Below, piece after piece: positions 17,553-26,970 of a stretch of 64,000 bases of DNA. How positions within the stretch are numbered: the stretch's first letter is position 1; each line of letters opens with the position of its first letter. The stretch comes from Archangium primigenium (GTDB lineage Bacteria > Myxococcota > Myxococcia > Myxococcales > Myxococcaceae). The position numbers and the translations under genes are program-made. The notes beneath the pieces are model-generated. The model saw only the letters and a program-made list of their open reading frames with translations, had not been told where the DNA came from and made no database searches. Location: the NCBI RefSeq assembly GCF_016904885.1, contig NZ_JADWYI010000001.1:3472001-3536000 (forward strand), written 5' to 3'.

Positions 17553-18595
17553 GCCTTCCGGATCGCATCGACCCACCACCCCCGCGGCGCATCTACCGCT
17601 GGGACCTGGACAAGACGTACCTGCAGACCGAGTTCGACTCGTTCCGCGACCTCTTGCGCACGGCCTTCCAGAAGGCCCACGAGAAGCAGGCGGTGCCGGG
17701 GGCCTCGGCGCTCATCCGCGAGCTGGCGAGCGCCGGTGACTCGCGCCTGTGCATCGTGTCCGGCAGCCCGCGGCAGTTGCGCTCGGTGCTGGAGGAGAAG
17801 CTCAAGCTGGACGGGGTGGTGTGGGACGAGTTCGTCCTCAAGGACAACGTGGGCAACCTCATGCGCGGCCGCTTCCGGGCGCTGCGCGGGCAGGTGGGCT
17901 ACAAGCTGCCCGCCATCCTGGAGAGCCGCGCCCTGGCGCCCGTCGAGGCCGAGGAGGTGCTCTTCGGGGACGACGCCGAGGCGGATGCCTTCATCTACTC
18001 GCTCTACGCGGACATGATCGCCGGCCGCGTGGACGAGCGGGTGCTCGGGCAGATCCTCGAGCAGGCGGCGGTGTACCCGGACGAGGCCCAGCGGGTGCTC
18101 ACCGCCTGGAAGAAGATCCCCGTGTCCGACCCCGTCCGGCGCATCTTCATCCACCTGGACCGGCTCACGCCCCCGGCGCACTTCGCCGACTACGGGCCGC
18201 GTGTGGTGCCCATCTTCAACTACTTCCAGGCCGCCCTGGTGCTCCTGGCGGATGGCCACCTGACGGCCCCCCAGGTCATCAAGATCGCCGTGGAGATGGT
18301 GCAGACGGCCGGCCACAACATCATCACCCTGTCCAACTCCTTCCAGGACCTGCTGCGCCGGGGGCTGCCCCTGCAACAGGCGGCGGCGGCGCTCGTGCAG
18401 GCGCTCGAGGGGCCCAACGCGCTGCTCCAGGCGCTGCGGCCCATGCCGGACATCCTCTCGGCCTTCACCAAGCGGCTCGCCGCGCTGGGCACCCAGCCCC
18501 CGCCGCCCACGGTGCGCGCGGTGGACTACCTGGGCCTGCTCCACCACGCGCTGCCCCGCACGCACAAGGGCCGCAAGGTCGCCCCGCCCACATGA
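17549..18595 (+). CDS. HAD-like phosphatase (App1/DUF2183-like)
   Basis: 348 residues. HAD motif I is RWDLDKTYL (aspartates at residues 19 and 21), motif II CIVSGSPRQL, and motif IV VLFGDDAEADAFIYSLYADM. This combination resembles phosphatidate phosphatase App1-type and DUF2183 proteins, so a role in phospholipid metabolism would fit the tight coupling with plsX, although the substrate is not shown. The C-terminal third is helical with no recognised motif. GTG start in the GTGA overlap with plsX; the stop overlaps the following SDR gene (ATGA). Confidence 0.65.
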   Translation: MSLPDRIDPPPPRRIYRWDLDKTYLQTEFDSFRDLLRTAFQKAHEKQAVPGASALIRELASAGDSRLCIVSGSPRQLRSVLEEKLKLDGVVWDEFVLKDNVGNLMRGRFRALRGQVGYKLPAILESRALAPVEAEEVLFGDDAEADAFIYSLYADMIAGRVDERVLGQILEQAAVYPDEAQRVLTAWKKIPVSDPVRRIFIHLDRLTPPAHFADYGPRVVPIFNYFQAALVLLADGHLTAPQVIKIAVEMVQTAGHNIITLSNSFQDLLRRGLPLQQAAAALVQALEGPNALLQALRPMPDILSAFTKRLAALGTQPPPPTVRAVDYLGLLHHALPRTHKGRKVAPPT

Positions 18596-19374
18596 AGGCC
18601 CTGGTCACGGGTGCCCATGGCACCATCGGCGCGCGGCTGTGCGAGGACCTGACGCGCCAGGGCGTGGAGGTGGTGCGCTGGCCCCGCGAGCGCGTGCCGG
18701 TGGACGACTACTGGGCCATGGAGCGCTTCGTGCGCGAGGTGGCGCCGGACGTGCTCTTCCACCTGGCCACGGCGTCGCGGCCCACGGGGCGCCCGAACGA
18801 GTCCTGGCTCGTCAACTACGAGTGGACGAGCGAGCTGGCGTGGATCTGCCGCCAGGTGGGCGTGCGCTTCGTGTTCACCAGCACGACCATGGTGTTCACC
18901 CCGCGCGCCGGAGGCCCCTTCACGGTGGACTCGGTGCCGGACGCCGCCGAGGGCTACGGCTACGAGAAGCGGCGGGCCGAGGAGCGGGTCTTCCAGCAGA
19001 ACCCCGAGGCGCGCGTGGCGCGGCTGGGCTGGCAGATCGATCCCCGGCCCGAGGGCAACACCATGCTGGCCTCGCTGGAGGCGCAGGCGCGCGAGCGCGG
19101 CTTCGTGGAGGCGAGCACCCGGTGGTTTCCCGCCTGTGCCTTCCTGGACGACACGGTGCGCGCGCTGCTGGCGCTCGTGTGGACGGAGCCGGGGCTCTAC
19201 CTGCTGGATGCCAACGAGCGCTGGAGCTTCCACGACATCGTCCGCGCGCTGAATGACACGCGGGCAAGCCCCTGGCGGGTGGAGCCCAGCGAACACTTCG
19301 TCTTCGACCAGCGCATGGTCGATGACCGGGTGGTCCTGCCCTCGCTGCGCGCGCGCCTGCCGACCCTCCCGTGA
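18592..19374 (+). CDS. NAD(P)-dependent epimerase/dehydratase-type SDR
   Basis: 260 residues. An extended short-chain dehydrogenase related to RmlD/dTDP-4-dehydrorhamnose reductase: the dinucleotide motif VTGAHGTIGARL at the N-terminus, FHLATASRP, the serine/threonine motif VFTSTTMVF, and YGYEKRRAEE providing the YxxxK pair. The substrate cannot be told from sequence. It is the last gene of the plsX-HAD-SDR unit, coupled by ATGA to the HAD phosphatase gene, so a small lipid- or sugar-phosphate pathway is conceivable. Confidence 0.75.
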   Translation: MKALVTGAHGTIGARLCEDLTRQGVEVVRWPRERVPVDDYWAMERFVREVAPDVLFHLATASRPTGRPNESWLVNYEWTSELAWICRQVGVRFVFTSTTMVFTPRAGGPFTVDSVPDAAEGYGYEKRRAEERVFQQNPEARVARLGWQIDPRPEGNTMLASLEAQARERGFVEASTRWFPACAFLDDTVRALLALVWTEPGLYLLDANERWSFHDIVRALNDTRASPWRVEPSEHFVFDQRMVDDRVVLPSLRARLPTLP

Positions 19375-19520
19375 ACCGGTGAGCAGAGGCGCCGGGGGAC
19401 GATTGGACTCGGACCCCGGCGCCCCTACCTTGTTTCATGGGGGGACGTCTCATGCCGTGGAATGTCGGGCACGCGGAATTCCAGCGCACGCACGGGCCTC
19501 CCATTCCCTGGAGAGGCCGC

Positions 19521-20117
19521 ATGCGACTCGTGACACTCGCCGCCCCGGTGTTGGTTCCCCTCGCGCTGCTCGCCGGACAGGAGGCCTCGGCCGAGGCGCT
19601 CTCGCCCCTGCGCGCCACCGCCGGGGGCTGTACCTTCCAGCTCTCCCCGCGCACGCGACCCGGGGGCTTCCCCCCGCTCACGGAGATCGTCCTCACCCGC
19701 GAGGACGCGCCGGGGTGCGCCGCCGGGGGCGCGAGTGTCGTGCTCGGCACCTCGTACCAGGGCTCCGCGCTGTCGCTGCTCGTCACCGAGGAGGGGGTGG
19801 CGGTGGGCTTCACCTCCCGGGCGACCCCGAGCGGCTCCGCCGCGGTCTTCGTGCAGTTGCGGCACGTGGACCCCCTGAGCCTCTCCGTCCTGCGGGCCGC
19901 GAGCCTCGGCGCCCTCAACCCGTCCTATGCGGGCTACGTCTACAGCGGGGTGCTCGAGCTGCTGCCGGATGGCACCACCCTGGAAGTGAGGGGCTCCAAG
20001 CACGGCGTCATTCCCGGGGAGACGGGCGGGGGCGGGCAGTATGTCGCCACCTGGCCGGACTTCTTCACCAGCGCCACGCCCCCCGAGGTCGTGGCGTACG
20101 ACGAGCCCACGCCCTGA
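19521..20117 (+). CDS. Secreted protein of unknown function
   Basis: 198 residues. A signal peptide (LVTLAAPVLVPLALLAGQEASA) leads to a beta-rich mature domain of about 175 residues with two cysteines (GGCTFQL and PGCAAGG), a likely disulfide. No family was recognised. An in-frame ATG at 19437 would add 28 residues before the signal peptide, so I prefer the ATG at 19521, preceded by GGAGAGG. The 146-base gap before it contains TACCTTG just ahead of 19437, a possible -10 region. The gene is convergent with the NTP phosphatase gene. Confidence 0.55.
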   Translation: MRLVTLAAPVLVPLALLAGQEASAEALSPLRATAGGCTFQLSPRTRPGGFPPLTEIVLTREDAPGCAAGGASVVLGTSYQGSALSLLVTEEGVAVGFTSRATPSGSAAVFVQLRHVDPLSLSVLRAASLGALNPSYAGYVYSGVLELLPDGTTLEVRGSKHGVIPGETGGGGQYVATWPDFFTSATPPEVVAYDEPTP

Positions 20118-20123
20118 GCCGCC

Positions 20124-20681
20124 TCACGCCGTCCGGGAGCCGTCTCCGGGCGCCGCGGGCACGCCATAGAGCTCCGGGTGGAGCCAGGGCATGAGGACGC
20201 AGGCCACGGGCCCCTTCCACATCTCCGCGCGGGTGTAGAGCCCCTGGGTGAGGATGCCCACCGCGCCGAGCTTGCGTTTGCTGCCGGTGAGGCCGGACAC
20301 CTCGTCCATCACCGTGCCCAGCTCCTCGCCGCCCAGCGAGCGGGCGGCGATGGCCGGGGGCAGGGGGAAGCGCACCCCCCAGGTGACGTTCTCCCGGCCG
20401 TCGCGGGCCACCAGGACGACGCAGTTGATGAGCTCGCCGGCCTCGGACAGGCCCCCCTCGAGCCCCAGGGCCATGCGCGCCTCCGGGTCCGAGGCCAGGG
20501 CCGCCCGGGCCCGGTTGCGCGCCCCCAGGGCCGTCTCCGGCTCTCCAATGGGCTGGGCCCGCACGCCGCTGGGCACGTCGATGCCCCTCACGCCGCAGCC
20601 CGGAAAGGCCTGTTCACAGACGTGCTTCACGGCGTCGGTCTTGGCGGGGTTGGTCGAGCCGACCAGGATGAGCAAGGACAT
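20124..20681 (-). CDS. Inosine/xanthosine triphosphatase, YjjX type
   Basis: 185 residues. It hydrolyses non-canonical purine nucleotides such as ITP and XTP in the cytoplasm. LILVGSTNPAKTDAV at the N-terminus is the diagnostic motif, followed by VPSGVRAQPIGEPETALGAR, MALGLEGGL, and GEELGTVMDEVSGL, all as in the YjjX/PRRC1 family. I start it at the ATG at 20681, where family members begin; an ATG four codons upstream (20693) is possible and neither has a strong ribosome binding site. It is divergent from pcnB across about 230 bases. Confidence 0.85.
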   Translation of the reverse strand: MSLLILVGSTNPAKTDAVKHVCEQAFPGCGVRGIDVPSGVRAQPIGEPETALGARNRARAALASDPEARMALGLEGGLSEAGELINCVVLVARDGRENVTWGVRFPLPPAIAARSLGGEELGTVMDEVSGLTGSKRKLGAVGILTQGLYTRAEMWKGPVACVLMPWLHPELYGVPAAPGDGSRTA

Positions 20682-20843
20682 GGCGGGCACCATCTCACGG
20701 GGCCGGGGCCGGGAGCCCGGAAGATATGCCGGGGACAGGCCCGGGAAGGCGCCGGGAAAGGGCCGCTGGCTCGCCTGGCGTGCCTCCGTCCGCCGTCCGG
20801 ACTGGATTTTACCCCACGTGTCCCCTGTCTTCCTGCGCTACAC

Positions 20844-20855
20844 CCCCCCGGGGGG
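20844..20855. repeat. C6G6 palindrome upstream of pcnB
   Basis: Six C followed by six G form a perfect palindrome about 55 bases before the pcnB start. TATAGG lies 4 bases downstream (20860-20865) and could be a -10 element, which would place the palindrome in the promoter spacer. A regulatory role is only inferred. Confidence 0.3.
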
Positions 20856-20909
20856 ATGGTATAGGTCGTCCCCCTTGGAGAGACCCCCCCTTGGGGTCCC
20901 AACCGCGAG

Positions 20910-22601
20910 ATGACGCGAGACTTCACAGAGACACCGCCCGCCGGTGAACCGACGCCCGAGCCTGCGCCCGACAACGCGCGCGAGGCCGATGCCTTCGAGT
21001 CCGAGTCCATGGACCCGCTCGAGGTGCTGCCGGTTCCCGAGCTCGAGGAAGCCATTTTGCACCCCATCCCCGCCTACGTGGCGCCGCCGCCGGAGGACAC
21101 CGTCCCGGACACGGACTTCCTGCCGGAGCCCGAGATGTCGCCGGAGTCCGCGGAGATCGACCCCGACAAGCTCGATCCCGACGCCCTCAAGGTCATCCAC
21201 CGTCTGCACTCCCACGGCCACCAGGTCTACCTGGTGGGCGGGTGCGTGCGGGACCTGCTGCTGGGCCGCACGCCCAAGGACTTCGATATCGCCACCAGCG
21301 CCCACCCGGGCGAGGTGCGCGCCATCTTCCGCAACTGCCGGCTCATCGGCCGGCGCTTCCGGCTCGCCCACATCTACTTCAAGGGTGGGAAGATCATCGA
21401 GGTCTCCACCTTCCGCGCCAACCCCACCGAGCTGGAGGCGAACGCGCCCGACACGGGTGAGGAGGAGGGCGGCGAGGGGGAGGAGCAGAACCCGGATCTG
21501 CTCATCACCCACGACAACGTCTTCGGCACCGCCGAGCAGGACGCGCGCCGCCGCGACTTCACCATCAACGGCCTCTTCTACGACGTGAGCGAAGGCCGGG
21601 TGATCGACTACGTGCGGGGTCGGCGCGACCTGGACGAGCGCTACATCCGCACCATCGGCGACCCCGAGGTCCGCATGCGCGAGGATCCGGTGCGCATCCT
21701 GCGCGCCGTGCGCTTCGCCTCCAAGCTGGGCCTGGACATCGAGTCGCGCACCTACGCCGCCATGGAAGGCGCCGTGGAGGATCTCACGCGCTGCGCCCCC
21801 GCGCGCCTGCTCGAGGAGACCTTCCGCCTCATCCGGGGCGGGGTGGCCGCGCCCAGCCTCCGGCTGCTCGCCGCGCTGGACGCGCTGAAGATCCTCCTGT
21901 CCCCCGTGGCCGCCCACTTCCGCGAGCATGGCCGCCGCGGCGAGCGCACCTTCTACGCCTACGCCGAGGCGCTCGACCGGCGCGTGGCCTCCGGCGAGAC
22001 GCTGGATGACGCCATCCTGCTCGCCGCGCTGCTGGTGCCCATCGCCCAGGCGGCGCCCGTGGTGGAGAGCCTGGATCCCGCGGGTCGGCCCTCGGTGGCC
22101 CAGGCCATCGAGGATCTGCTCGCCGAGTTCGTCCAGACGGCGCGCCTGCCCCGCCGGATCGCCGAGCGCTGCCGGCTGCTGCTCATTGCCCAGCGCACGC
22201 TCTCGGGCGAGCGCCGCCGCAAGACGGGCGCCTTCCGCCGTCACCCGCTCTTCGCCGACGCGCTCACCGTCTTCGAGATCTCCGTGGAGGCCACCGGCCG
22301 CCACCGCGATGCGCTCGAGGCCTGGAAGCGCGGCGACGTGCCGCCCCAGCGCGCCGGGGGCGAGAGCCCGGCCGCCGCCGAGCCCGACGCGCCGCGCAAG
22401 CGCCGCCGTCGTCGCCGCCGGGGAGGCAGCAGCCGCACCAAGCCCGGAAGCTCCGAGGGCACGGCCGCGGCCCCGGCGGGAGAGGCCTCGTCCTCCCTGG
22501 AGGACACGTCCGACGACGGGGACGACGAGTCCGACGCCGACGAGCCGGACGAGTCGCCCGAGGGCATGTCCGAGGCGGGCTCGGACGGACACGAGGGCTA
22601 G
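20910..22601 (+). CDS. pcnB: Poly(A) polymerase / CCA-adding-type nucleotidyltransferase PcnB
   Basis: 563 residues. It adds 3' tails to RNA. An acidic, proline-rich N-terminus of about 85 residues precedes the class II nucleotidyltransferase head: YLVGGCVRDLLLGRTPKDFD, where the aspartates at 124 and 126 are the catalytic pair. It continues with RRFRLAHIYF, EQDARRRDFTINGLFYD and GDPEVRMREDPVRILRA. The acidic insert GEEEGGEGEE lies inside the head domain. The C-terminal tail has an arginine run (RKRRRRRRRGG) and then an acidic low-complexity end. Length, neck and tail favour PcnB over a dedicated CCA-adding enzyme, though the two are hard to separate by eye. Confidence 0.85.
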   Translation: MTRDFTETPPAGEPTPEPAPDNAREADAFESESMDPLEVLPVPELEEAILHPIPAYVAPPPEDTVPDTDFLPEPEMSPESAEIDPDKLDPDALKVIHRLHSHGHQVYLVGGCVRDLLLGRTPKDFDIATSAHPGEVRAIFRNCRLIGRRFRLAHIYFKGGKIIEVSTFRANPTELEANAPDTGEEEGGEGEEQNPDLLITHDNVFGTAEQDARRRDFTINGLFYDVSEGRVIDYVRGRRDLDERYIRTIGDPEVRMREDPVRILRAVRFASKLGLDIESRTYAAMEGAVEDLTRCAPARLLEETFRLIRGGVAAPSLRLLAALDALKILLSPVAAHFREHGRRGERTFYAYAEALDRRVASGETLDDAILLAALLVPIAQAAPVVESLDPAGRPSVAQAIEDLLAEFVQTARLPRRIAERCRLLLIAQRTLSGERRRKTGAFRRHPLFADALTVFEISVEATGRHRDALEAWKRGDVPPQRAGGESPAAAEPDAPRKRRRRRRRGGSSRTKPGSSEGTAAAPAGEASSSLEDTSDDGDDESDADEPDESPEGMSEAGSDGHEG

Positions 22602-22620
22602 AGGCTAGAGGCCCGAGGGC

Positions 22621-23838
22621 TCAAGACGAGCGCTTGGGCCCGCGTGGCCGCGAGGGGTCTCCCCGTCCGCTGCCCGCCACGTCGGCGGTCGTCACCGCCT
22701 TGGCGCCAAAACGCTCGGCGATCTTGTCCAGCGCGGCGTTCAGCTTGTCGCTGCGCGGGGGTGGCTCCGGCTCGGAGAACAGGCCGAGCTGTCGCGGCGC
22801 CTCCTCGTCCCCCAGGTCCTGCAGGGACACGCCCGTGAGCCGGATGGGGCGGTCGTCATGGGCCTTCTCCAGGAGTTCCCGCGCCACCCGGTAGAACAGC
22901 TGGCCGTCATCGGACGGGGCGGGCAGGGTGGTGCGCCGGGTGATGACGGTGAAGTCCGAGAACTTCACCTTGAGCTGCACCACGCGGCCCTTCACGCCCG
23001 CGCGCCGCATGCGCCGGCCCACCCGCAGGGCCTGGGCGTGCACGTAGGGGCTCAGCGCCTCCGGGCCCGTGACGTCCTCGTCGAAGGTGTCCTCGGCGCC
23101 CACGCTCTTGGCCTCCCGGTCCGGCACCACGTCCCGGAGGTCGATGCCCTGCGCGAGCTCCCAGAGGTGCCGGCCGCCCGAGCCCCATTTGGCTTCCAGC
23201 CACGCCACGTCCTGGCGCGCGATGTCGCCGATCGTCTCCAGGCCCGCGCGCTTGAGGGACTCCTCCGTCTTGGGCCCCACGCCCCAGAGCCGGCCCACGG
23301 GCAGGCCCGCGAGGAACGCCACCGTCTCGTCCGCGCGCACCTCGCGCTGGCCGTTGGGCTTGGCCAGATCCGAGGCGATCTTCGCCACGAACTTCACCGA
23401 GGCGATGCCCGCGGAGGAGGGCAGGCCCGTCTCCGCGGCGATCTCCTTGCGGATGCGCCGCGCCATGTCCGCCGGCGAGCCGAACAGCCCCACCGACGCC
23501 GTCACGTCGAGGAAGGCCTCGTCCAGGGACAGCGGCTCCACGAGGGGCGTGTAGCGCTCGAAGATGGAGAAGACCTGCTCGCTCGCCTCGCTGTAGGCGC
23601 CGAAGCGGGGCTTCACCACGATGGCCTGGGGCGCCATCTTCATCGCGCGCGCCATGGGCAGGGCACTGCGCACCCCGTACTTGCGCACCTCGTACGAGGC
23701 CGCCACCACGATGCCCCGCCGCGCGTCCCCGCCGACGATGACGGGCTTGCCACGCAGCTCCGGCCGGTCGCGCTGCTCCACGGACGCGTAGAAGGCGTCC
23801 ATGTCCACGTGGATGATGGCTCGCATGGGTGCGCCCAT
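22621..23838 (-). CDS. dinB: DNA polymerase IV
   Basis: 405 residues. Y-family translesion polymerase acting on damaged templates. The palm catalytic motifs are IIHVDMDAFYASVEQ (Asp12) and LSLDEAFLDVT; the helix-hairpin-helix RLWGVGPKTEESL and the little-finger domain follow. The C-terminus QLGLFSEPEPPPRSDKL resembles a beta-clamp-binding QLxLF peptide. The start at 23838 has GGAG 7 bases upstream; the ATG at 23826 matches other DinB starts but lacks such a site. No SOS box was identified in the 33-base gap to the RluA gene, so it may be read through from the kinase-RluA unit. Confidence 0.93.
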   Translation of the reverse strand: MGAPMRAIIHVDMDAFYASVEQRDRPELRGKPVIVGGDARRGIVVAASYEVRKYGVRSALPMARAMKMAPQAIVVKPRFGAYSEASEQVFSIFERYTPLVEPLSLDEAFLDVTASVGLFGSPADMARRIRKEIAAETGLPSSAGIASVKFVAKIASDLAKPNGQREVRADETVAFLAGLPVGRLWGVGPKTEESLKRAGLETIGDIARQDVAWLEAKWGSGGRHLWELAQGIDLRDVVPDREAKSVGAEDTFDEDVTGPEALSPYVHAQALRVGRRMRRAGVKGRVVQLKVKFSDFTVITRRTTLPAPSDDGQLFYRVARELLEKAHDDRPIRLTGVSLQDLGDEEAPRQLGLFSEPEPPPRSDKLNAALDKIAERFGAKAVTTADVAGSGRGDPSRPRGPKRSS

Positions 23839-23871
23839 TCTACCGCTCCTTCCGACACACCCCGCCTGGCG

Positions 23872-24810
23872 CTAGGCCGGCGCCTGGAGGGCGTGCCGCT
23901 CCAGCACGGCGCGCAATTCCGGGGGCAGGGGGCTCTCCACACGCACCCGCTCGTGCGTCACCGGGTGGGTGAGCCCCAGGGCGCGGGCATGCAGGAAGAA
24001 GCGGCCCAGGCCCGGCTCCTCGCGGCCCTCGTACAGCGCGTCCCCCACGATGGGGGCGCCCACCGCCGCCAGGTGCGCGCGCACCTGGTGCAGCACGCCC
24101 GTGGAGATGCGCACCTCCACCAGGCTGTACTCGCCCTCGCGCGCCAGCACGCGGAACTCCGAGTGCGCTTCCCGGGCGCCCTCGCCGCCCTCCACCGCGG
24201 GCTCCACCCGATCCGGGTGCCGGGGGTGGTGGCGCAGGGGCAGCTCGATCTCTCCCTCGTCCGCGAGCGGCCCCGTCACCAGGGCCCAGTAGTGCTTGTC
24301 CACCGCGCGGCCTCCGAAGGCCTCGCGCACCGCCGTCCACGCCTCGCGCGTGCGCGCGGCCACGATCACCCCGGACGTCTCGATGTCCAGCCGGTGACAC
24401 AAGCCGACCTCGCGCTCGTCCTCCGAGGCCTCGGCGCACTCGGGGTGGCGCGCCACCAGGGCGTTGGCCAGGGTGCCCGTCTCCCCCGGCTGCAGCGGGT
24501 GCGAGGGCGTGCCCGCGGGCTTGTCCAGGAACACGAGCGTGTCGTCCTCGCGCAGCACGGCCAGGGGCGCGTCGGGCTCGGGCACCACCTCGCGCCGCTC
24601 CTCGGGCACCACCACGGACACGCGCTGGCCCACGGCCACCTGCACGCCCTTCTTGGCCGCCCGGCCATCCACCTTCACCGCGCCCGTGTCGAAGAGCTTC
24701 TTGAGCCGTGCGCGCGACAGCCCCAGGGCCTCTCCGATGAAGAGGTCCACCCGCTGCCCCGCCTTGCCCGCTTCCACCACCAGCGTGTGCGTCGTCGCGC
24801 TCGCGTTCAC
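23872..24810 (-). CDS. RluA-family pseudouridine synthase
   Basis: 312 residues. It isomerises uridine to pseudouridine in rRNA or tRNA. The N-terminus is an S4 RNA-binding domain ([20 protein letters not shown]). The catalytic domain has [14 protein letters not shown] and [13 protein letters not shown], in which the aspartate of HRLD is the nucleophile, then HYWALV and [15 protein letters not shown]. It most resembles RluD/RluC-type enzymes, but the target site cannot be told. It starts with GTG in a GTGA overlap with the kinase gene; longer in-frame starts exist but would run through the kinase C-terminus. Confidence 0.88.
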   Translation of the reverse strand: MNASATTHTLVVEAGKAGQRVDLFIGEALGLSRARLKKLFDTGAVKVDGRAAKKGVQVAVGQRVSVVVPEERREVVPEPDAPLAVLREDDTLVFLDKPAGTPSHPLQPGETGTLANALVARHPECAEASEDEREVGLCHRLDIETSGVIVAARTREAWTAVREAFGGRAVDKHYWALVTGPLADEGEIELPLRHHPRHPDRVEPAVEGGEGAREAHSEFRVLAREGEYSLVEVRISTGVLHQVRAHLAAVGAPIVGDALYEGREEPGLGRFFLHARALGLTHPVTHERVRVESPLPPELRAVLERHALQAPA

Positions 24811-25973
24811 TCGGAGAGTGCCTCGTAGACTTCCTCCGCCGTCTGGAACCGGTCGTCGGGTTCCTTGCGCAGGAGTCGATGGGCCACCCGCGCCAGCTGG
24901 GGATCCCCTCGCTGATTGAGGGCCAGCAGGGGCAGGGGCTCGGTTTCGAGCACCTTGTGCCACAAGTTCCCCGGCGTCTTGGCGTCAAAAGGAGCCCGAC
25001 CCGTCAACAACTCGTACAGCACGACGCCCAGGCTGTAGAGGTCCGCCCGCCCATCCAGGGGCTCGCCGAGGATCTGCTCCGGCGACATGTAGCGGAAGGT
25101 GCCCACCATGCGGCCATCCAGCGTCATGCCCGCGTCGTCCGCGAGGAACTTGGCCAGGCCGAAGTCCATCAGCCGCACCTGCCGGTCCTCGTCCACCATG
25201 ATGTTGGAGGGCTTGAGGTCGCGGTGCACCAGCCCATGGGCGTGGATGTAGGCGAGCGCCTCGCACACCTGGAGCAGGGAGTCCTTGAGCCGGCCCACGC
25301 GCTCGGGGCGGTTGAGCGCCTCGAGCCGCTGGGCGCGCTCGTGCTGGCCCACGTCGTCCCCGGCCTCCCCCGCGTCCCCGGAGTCGTCCGGGGGCTCGAA
25401 GTCCAGGGGGTCCACGTCGTGCGAGTAGAGGCTCGGCTCCTCGGGGGCGGTCTGGGGCACGGCGCCGCGCCGGGCCGCGGCGCCCGACGGGCCACGGCGG
25501 GGGGCGGACAGCTCCTCGCTGGGGGCCTCCTCGGCGAAGGCCGACAGGTTGAAGGGCAGCTCCTCCGGGTCCTCGCCGTCCTCCGGCCCGGCCCCGTCCT
25601 CGTCCCCGCTCGCCGACAGCTCCCAGGAGCCCGTGGAGGGCCAGGTGGAGGGGGACGCCAGGTCCTCGCCCCGGAGGTTGAGGTAGTCGCGCAGGGTGAG
25701 CCCCTCGATGAGCTCCATGACGAGGTAGGGGGAGTTCTTGAAGACGCCCGTGTCGTAGACCTTCACCACGTTGGGGTGGGACAGGTCCTCCAGGGTCTCG
25801 AACTCGCGCACGAGCCGCCGCGCCGCCCGGGAATCCAGGGCGGGTCCGCCCGACAGGAGCTTGAGGGCGACCAGATCGTTGCTGCGCCCGTCCAGGGCCC
25901 GGTAGACGGTCCCAATCCCGCCGCTGCCGAGCGTCTCCAGGACACGATAGGGGCCGATGACCAGGGGGAGCAT
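24807..25973 (-). CDS. Ser/Thr protein kinase with large acidic insert
   Basis: 388 residues. A Hanks-type kinase without a transmembrane segment. The glycine loop is [10 protein letters not shown], the ATP lysine K38 (VALK), the catalytic loop HRDLKPSN starts at residue 250, and DFG and the APE-equivalent MSPEQ follow. Between the hinge (YLVMELIEG) and the catalytic loop lies an insert of about 100 residues (roughly 108-210) rich in Asp, Glu, Ser and Pro, which is unusual for this fold and is likely disordered or regulatory. The kinase ends soon after the C-lobe ([11 protein letters not shown]). It is coupled to the RluA gene by GTGA and divergent from uppS. Confidence 0.9.
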   Translation of the reverse strand: MLPLVIGPYRVLETLGSGGIGTVYRALDGRSNDLVALKLLSGGPALDSRAARRLVREFETLEDLSHPNVVKVYDTGVFKNSPYLVMELIEGLTLRDYLNLRGEDLASPSTWPSTGSWELSASGDEDGAGPEDGEDPEELPFNLSAFAEEAPSEELSAPRRGPSGAAARRGAVPQTAPEEPSLYSHDVDPLDFEPPDDSGDAGEAGDDVGQHERAQRLEALNRPERVGRLKDSLLQVCEALAYIHAHGLVHRDLKPSNIMVDEDRQVRLMDFGLAKFLADDAGMTLDGRMVGTFRYMSPEQILGEPLDGRADLYSLGVVLYELLTGRAPFDAKTPGNLWHKVLETEPLPLLALNQRGDPQLARVAHRLLRKEPDDRFQTAEEVYEALSE

Positions 25974-26172
25974 CCGGGGGAGGATCCTAGAGAGTCGGTC
26001 CCGTCCAGGTCAAACCTCCCCGGATGACTTGCGGAGTCCTGGGCGGGGCACCCCCGGGGGGCGGGGGAGGGGCCGTTCCCGTTGGAGAGCCGACCGCTCG
26101 GTGTCTTCGCGCGACCGCTCCTGCACGCACCCGTGGACGCGGCCCGGAGGGATCTCTATCTTGCGCACCCTC

Positions 26173-26970
26173 ATGGACCGCCTCGCCGCACCTCCTTCTC
26201 TGACCGCGCTTGAGCGCCTCGTACGCGAACGCCCGTTGCCGCGTCACGTGGGCATCATCATGGATGGCAACGGGAGGTGGGCGGAGAACCGGGGCCTGCC
26301 CCGGATGGAGGGCCACCGCGAGGGCTCCACCAGCGTGCGCGAGGTCACCCGCTGCGCGCGCCGGCTGGGCCTCGGGGCCCTCACGCTCTACGCCTTCTCC
26401 TCGCAGAACTGGTCGCGCCCCGCCGAGGAGGTGGCCGCGCTGATGGACCTCTTGCGCGAGTACCTGGAGAGCGAGCGCGAGGAGATCCTGCAGAACAACA
26501 TCCGGCTCAACGCGATTGGCGAGGTGGACAAGCTGCCGCGCTTCGTCAAGGAGCCCCTGGACCGGCTGCGCGCGGAGACGGCGCACCACACGGGCATGGT
26601 GCTCACGCTGGCGCTGTCCTACGGCGGGCGCGAGGAACTGCTCCAGGCGGTGCGCCGGGTGGCCGAGGCCGCCACGCGGGGCGAACTGGAGCCCACGGAC
26701 CTGGACGCCCAGGGGTTCGAGTCCTATCTCTGGACGCATGACCTGCCGCCGGTGGACCTCGTGGTGCGCACCAGCGGCGAGCAGCGCATGTCCAACTTCC
26801 TCCTCTGGCAGATGGCGTACGCGGAGCTGTGCTTCAGCGACGTGCTCTGGCCGGATTTCCGCACCGAGGCCTTCTTGCGCTGCCTGGCGCAGTACCAGCA
26901 ACGGGAGCGTCGCTTCGGTCTCACCTCCGCGCAGCTCAAGCGGGAAGATTCCCAACGGGCCAAGGCGTGA
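26173..26970 (+). CDS. uppS: Undecaprenyl diphosphate synthase
   Basis: 265 residues. cis-Prenyltransferase making the C55 carrier for peptidoglycan and O-antigen. VGIIMDGNGRWAENRG contains the catalytic aspartate (D31), followed by GHREGSTSVREV, LTLYAFSSQNWSRP, and DLVVRTSGEQRMSNFLLWQ. The ATG at 26173 is used here; a TTG at 26161 with GGAGG 10 bases upstream would add four residues and may be the real start. cdsA overlaps its end by GTGA. Its neighbours continue the usual uppS-cdsA-rseP order, but dxr is missing. Confidence 0.95.
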   Translation: MDRLAAPPSLTALERLVRERPLPRHVGIIMDGNGRWAENRGLPRMEGHREGSTSVREVTRCARRLGLGALTLYAFSSQNWSRPAEEVAALMDLLREYLESEREEILQNNIRLNAIGEVDKLPRFVKEPLDRLRAETAHHTGMVLTLALSYGGREELLQAVRRVAEAATRGELEPTDLDAQGFESYLWTHDLPPVDLVVRTSGEQRMSNFLLWQMAYAELCFSDVLWPDFRTEAFLRCLAQYQQRERRFGLTSAQLKREDSQRAKA

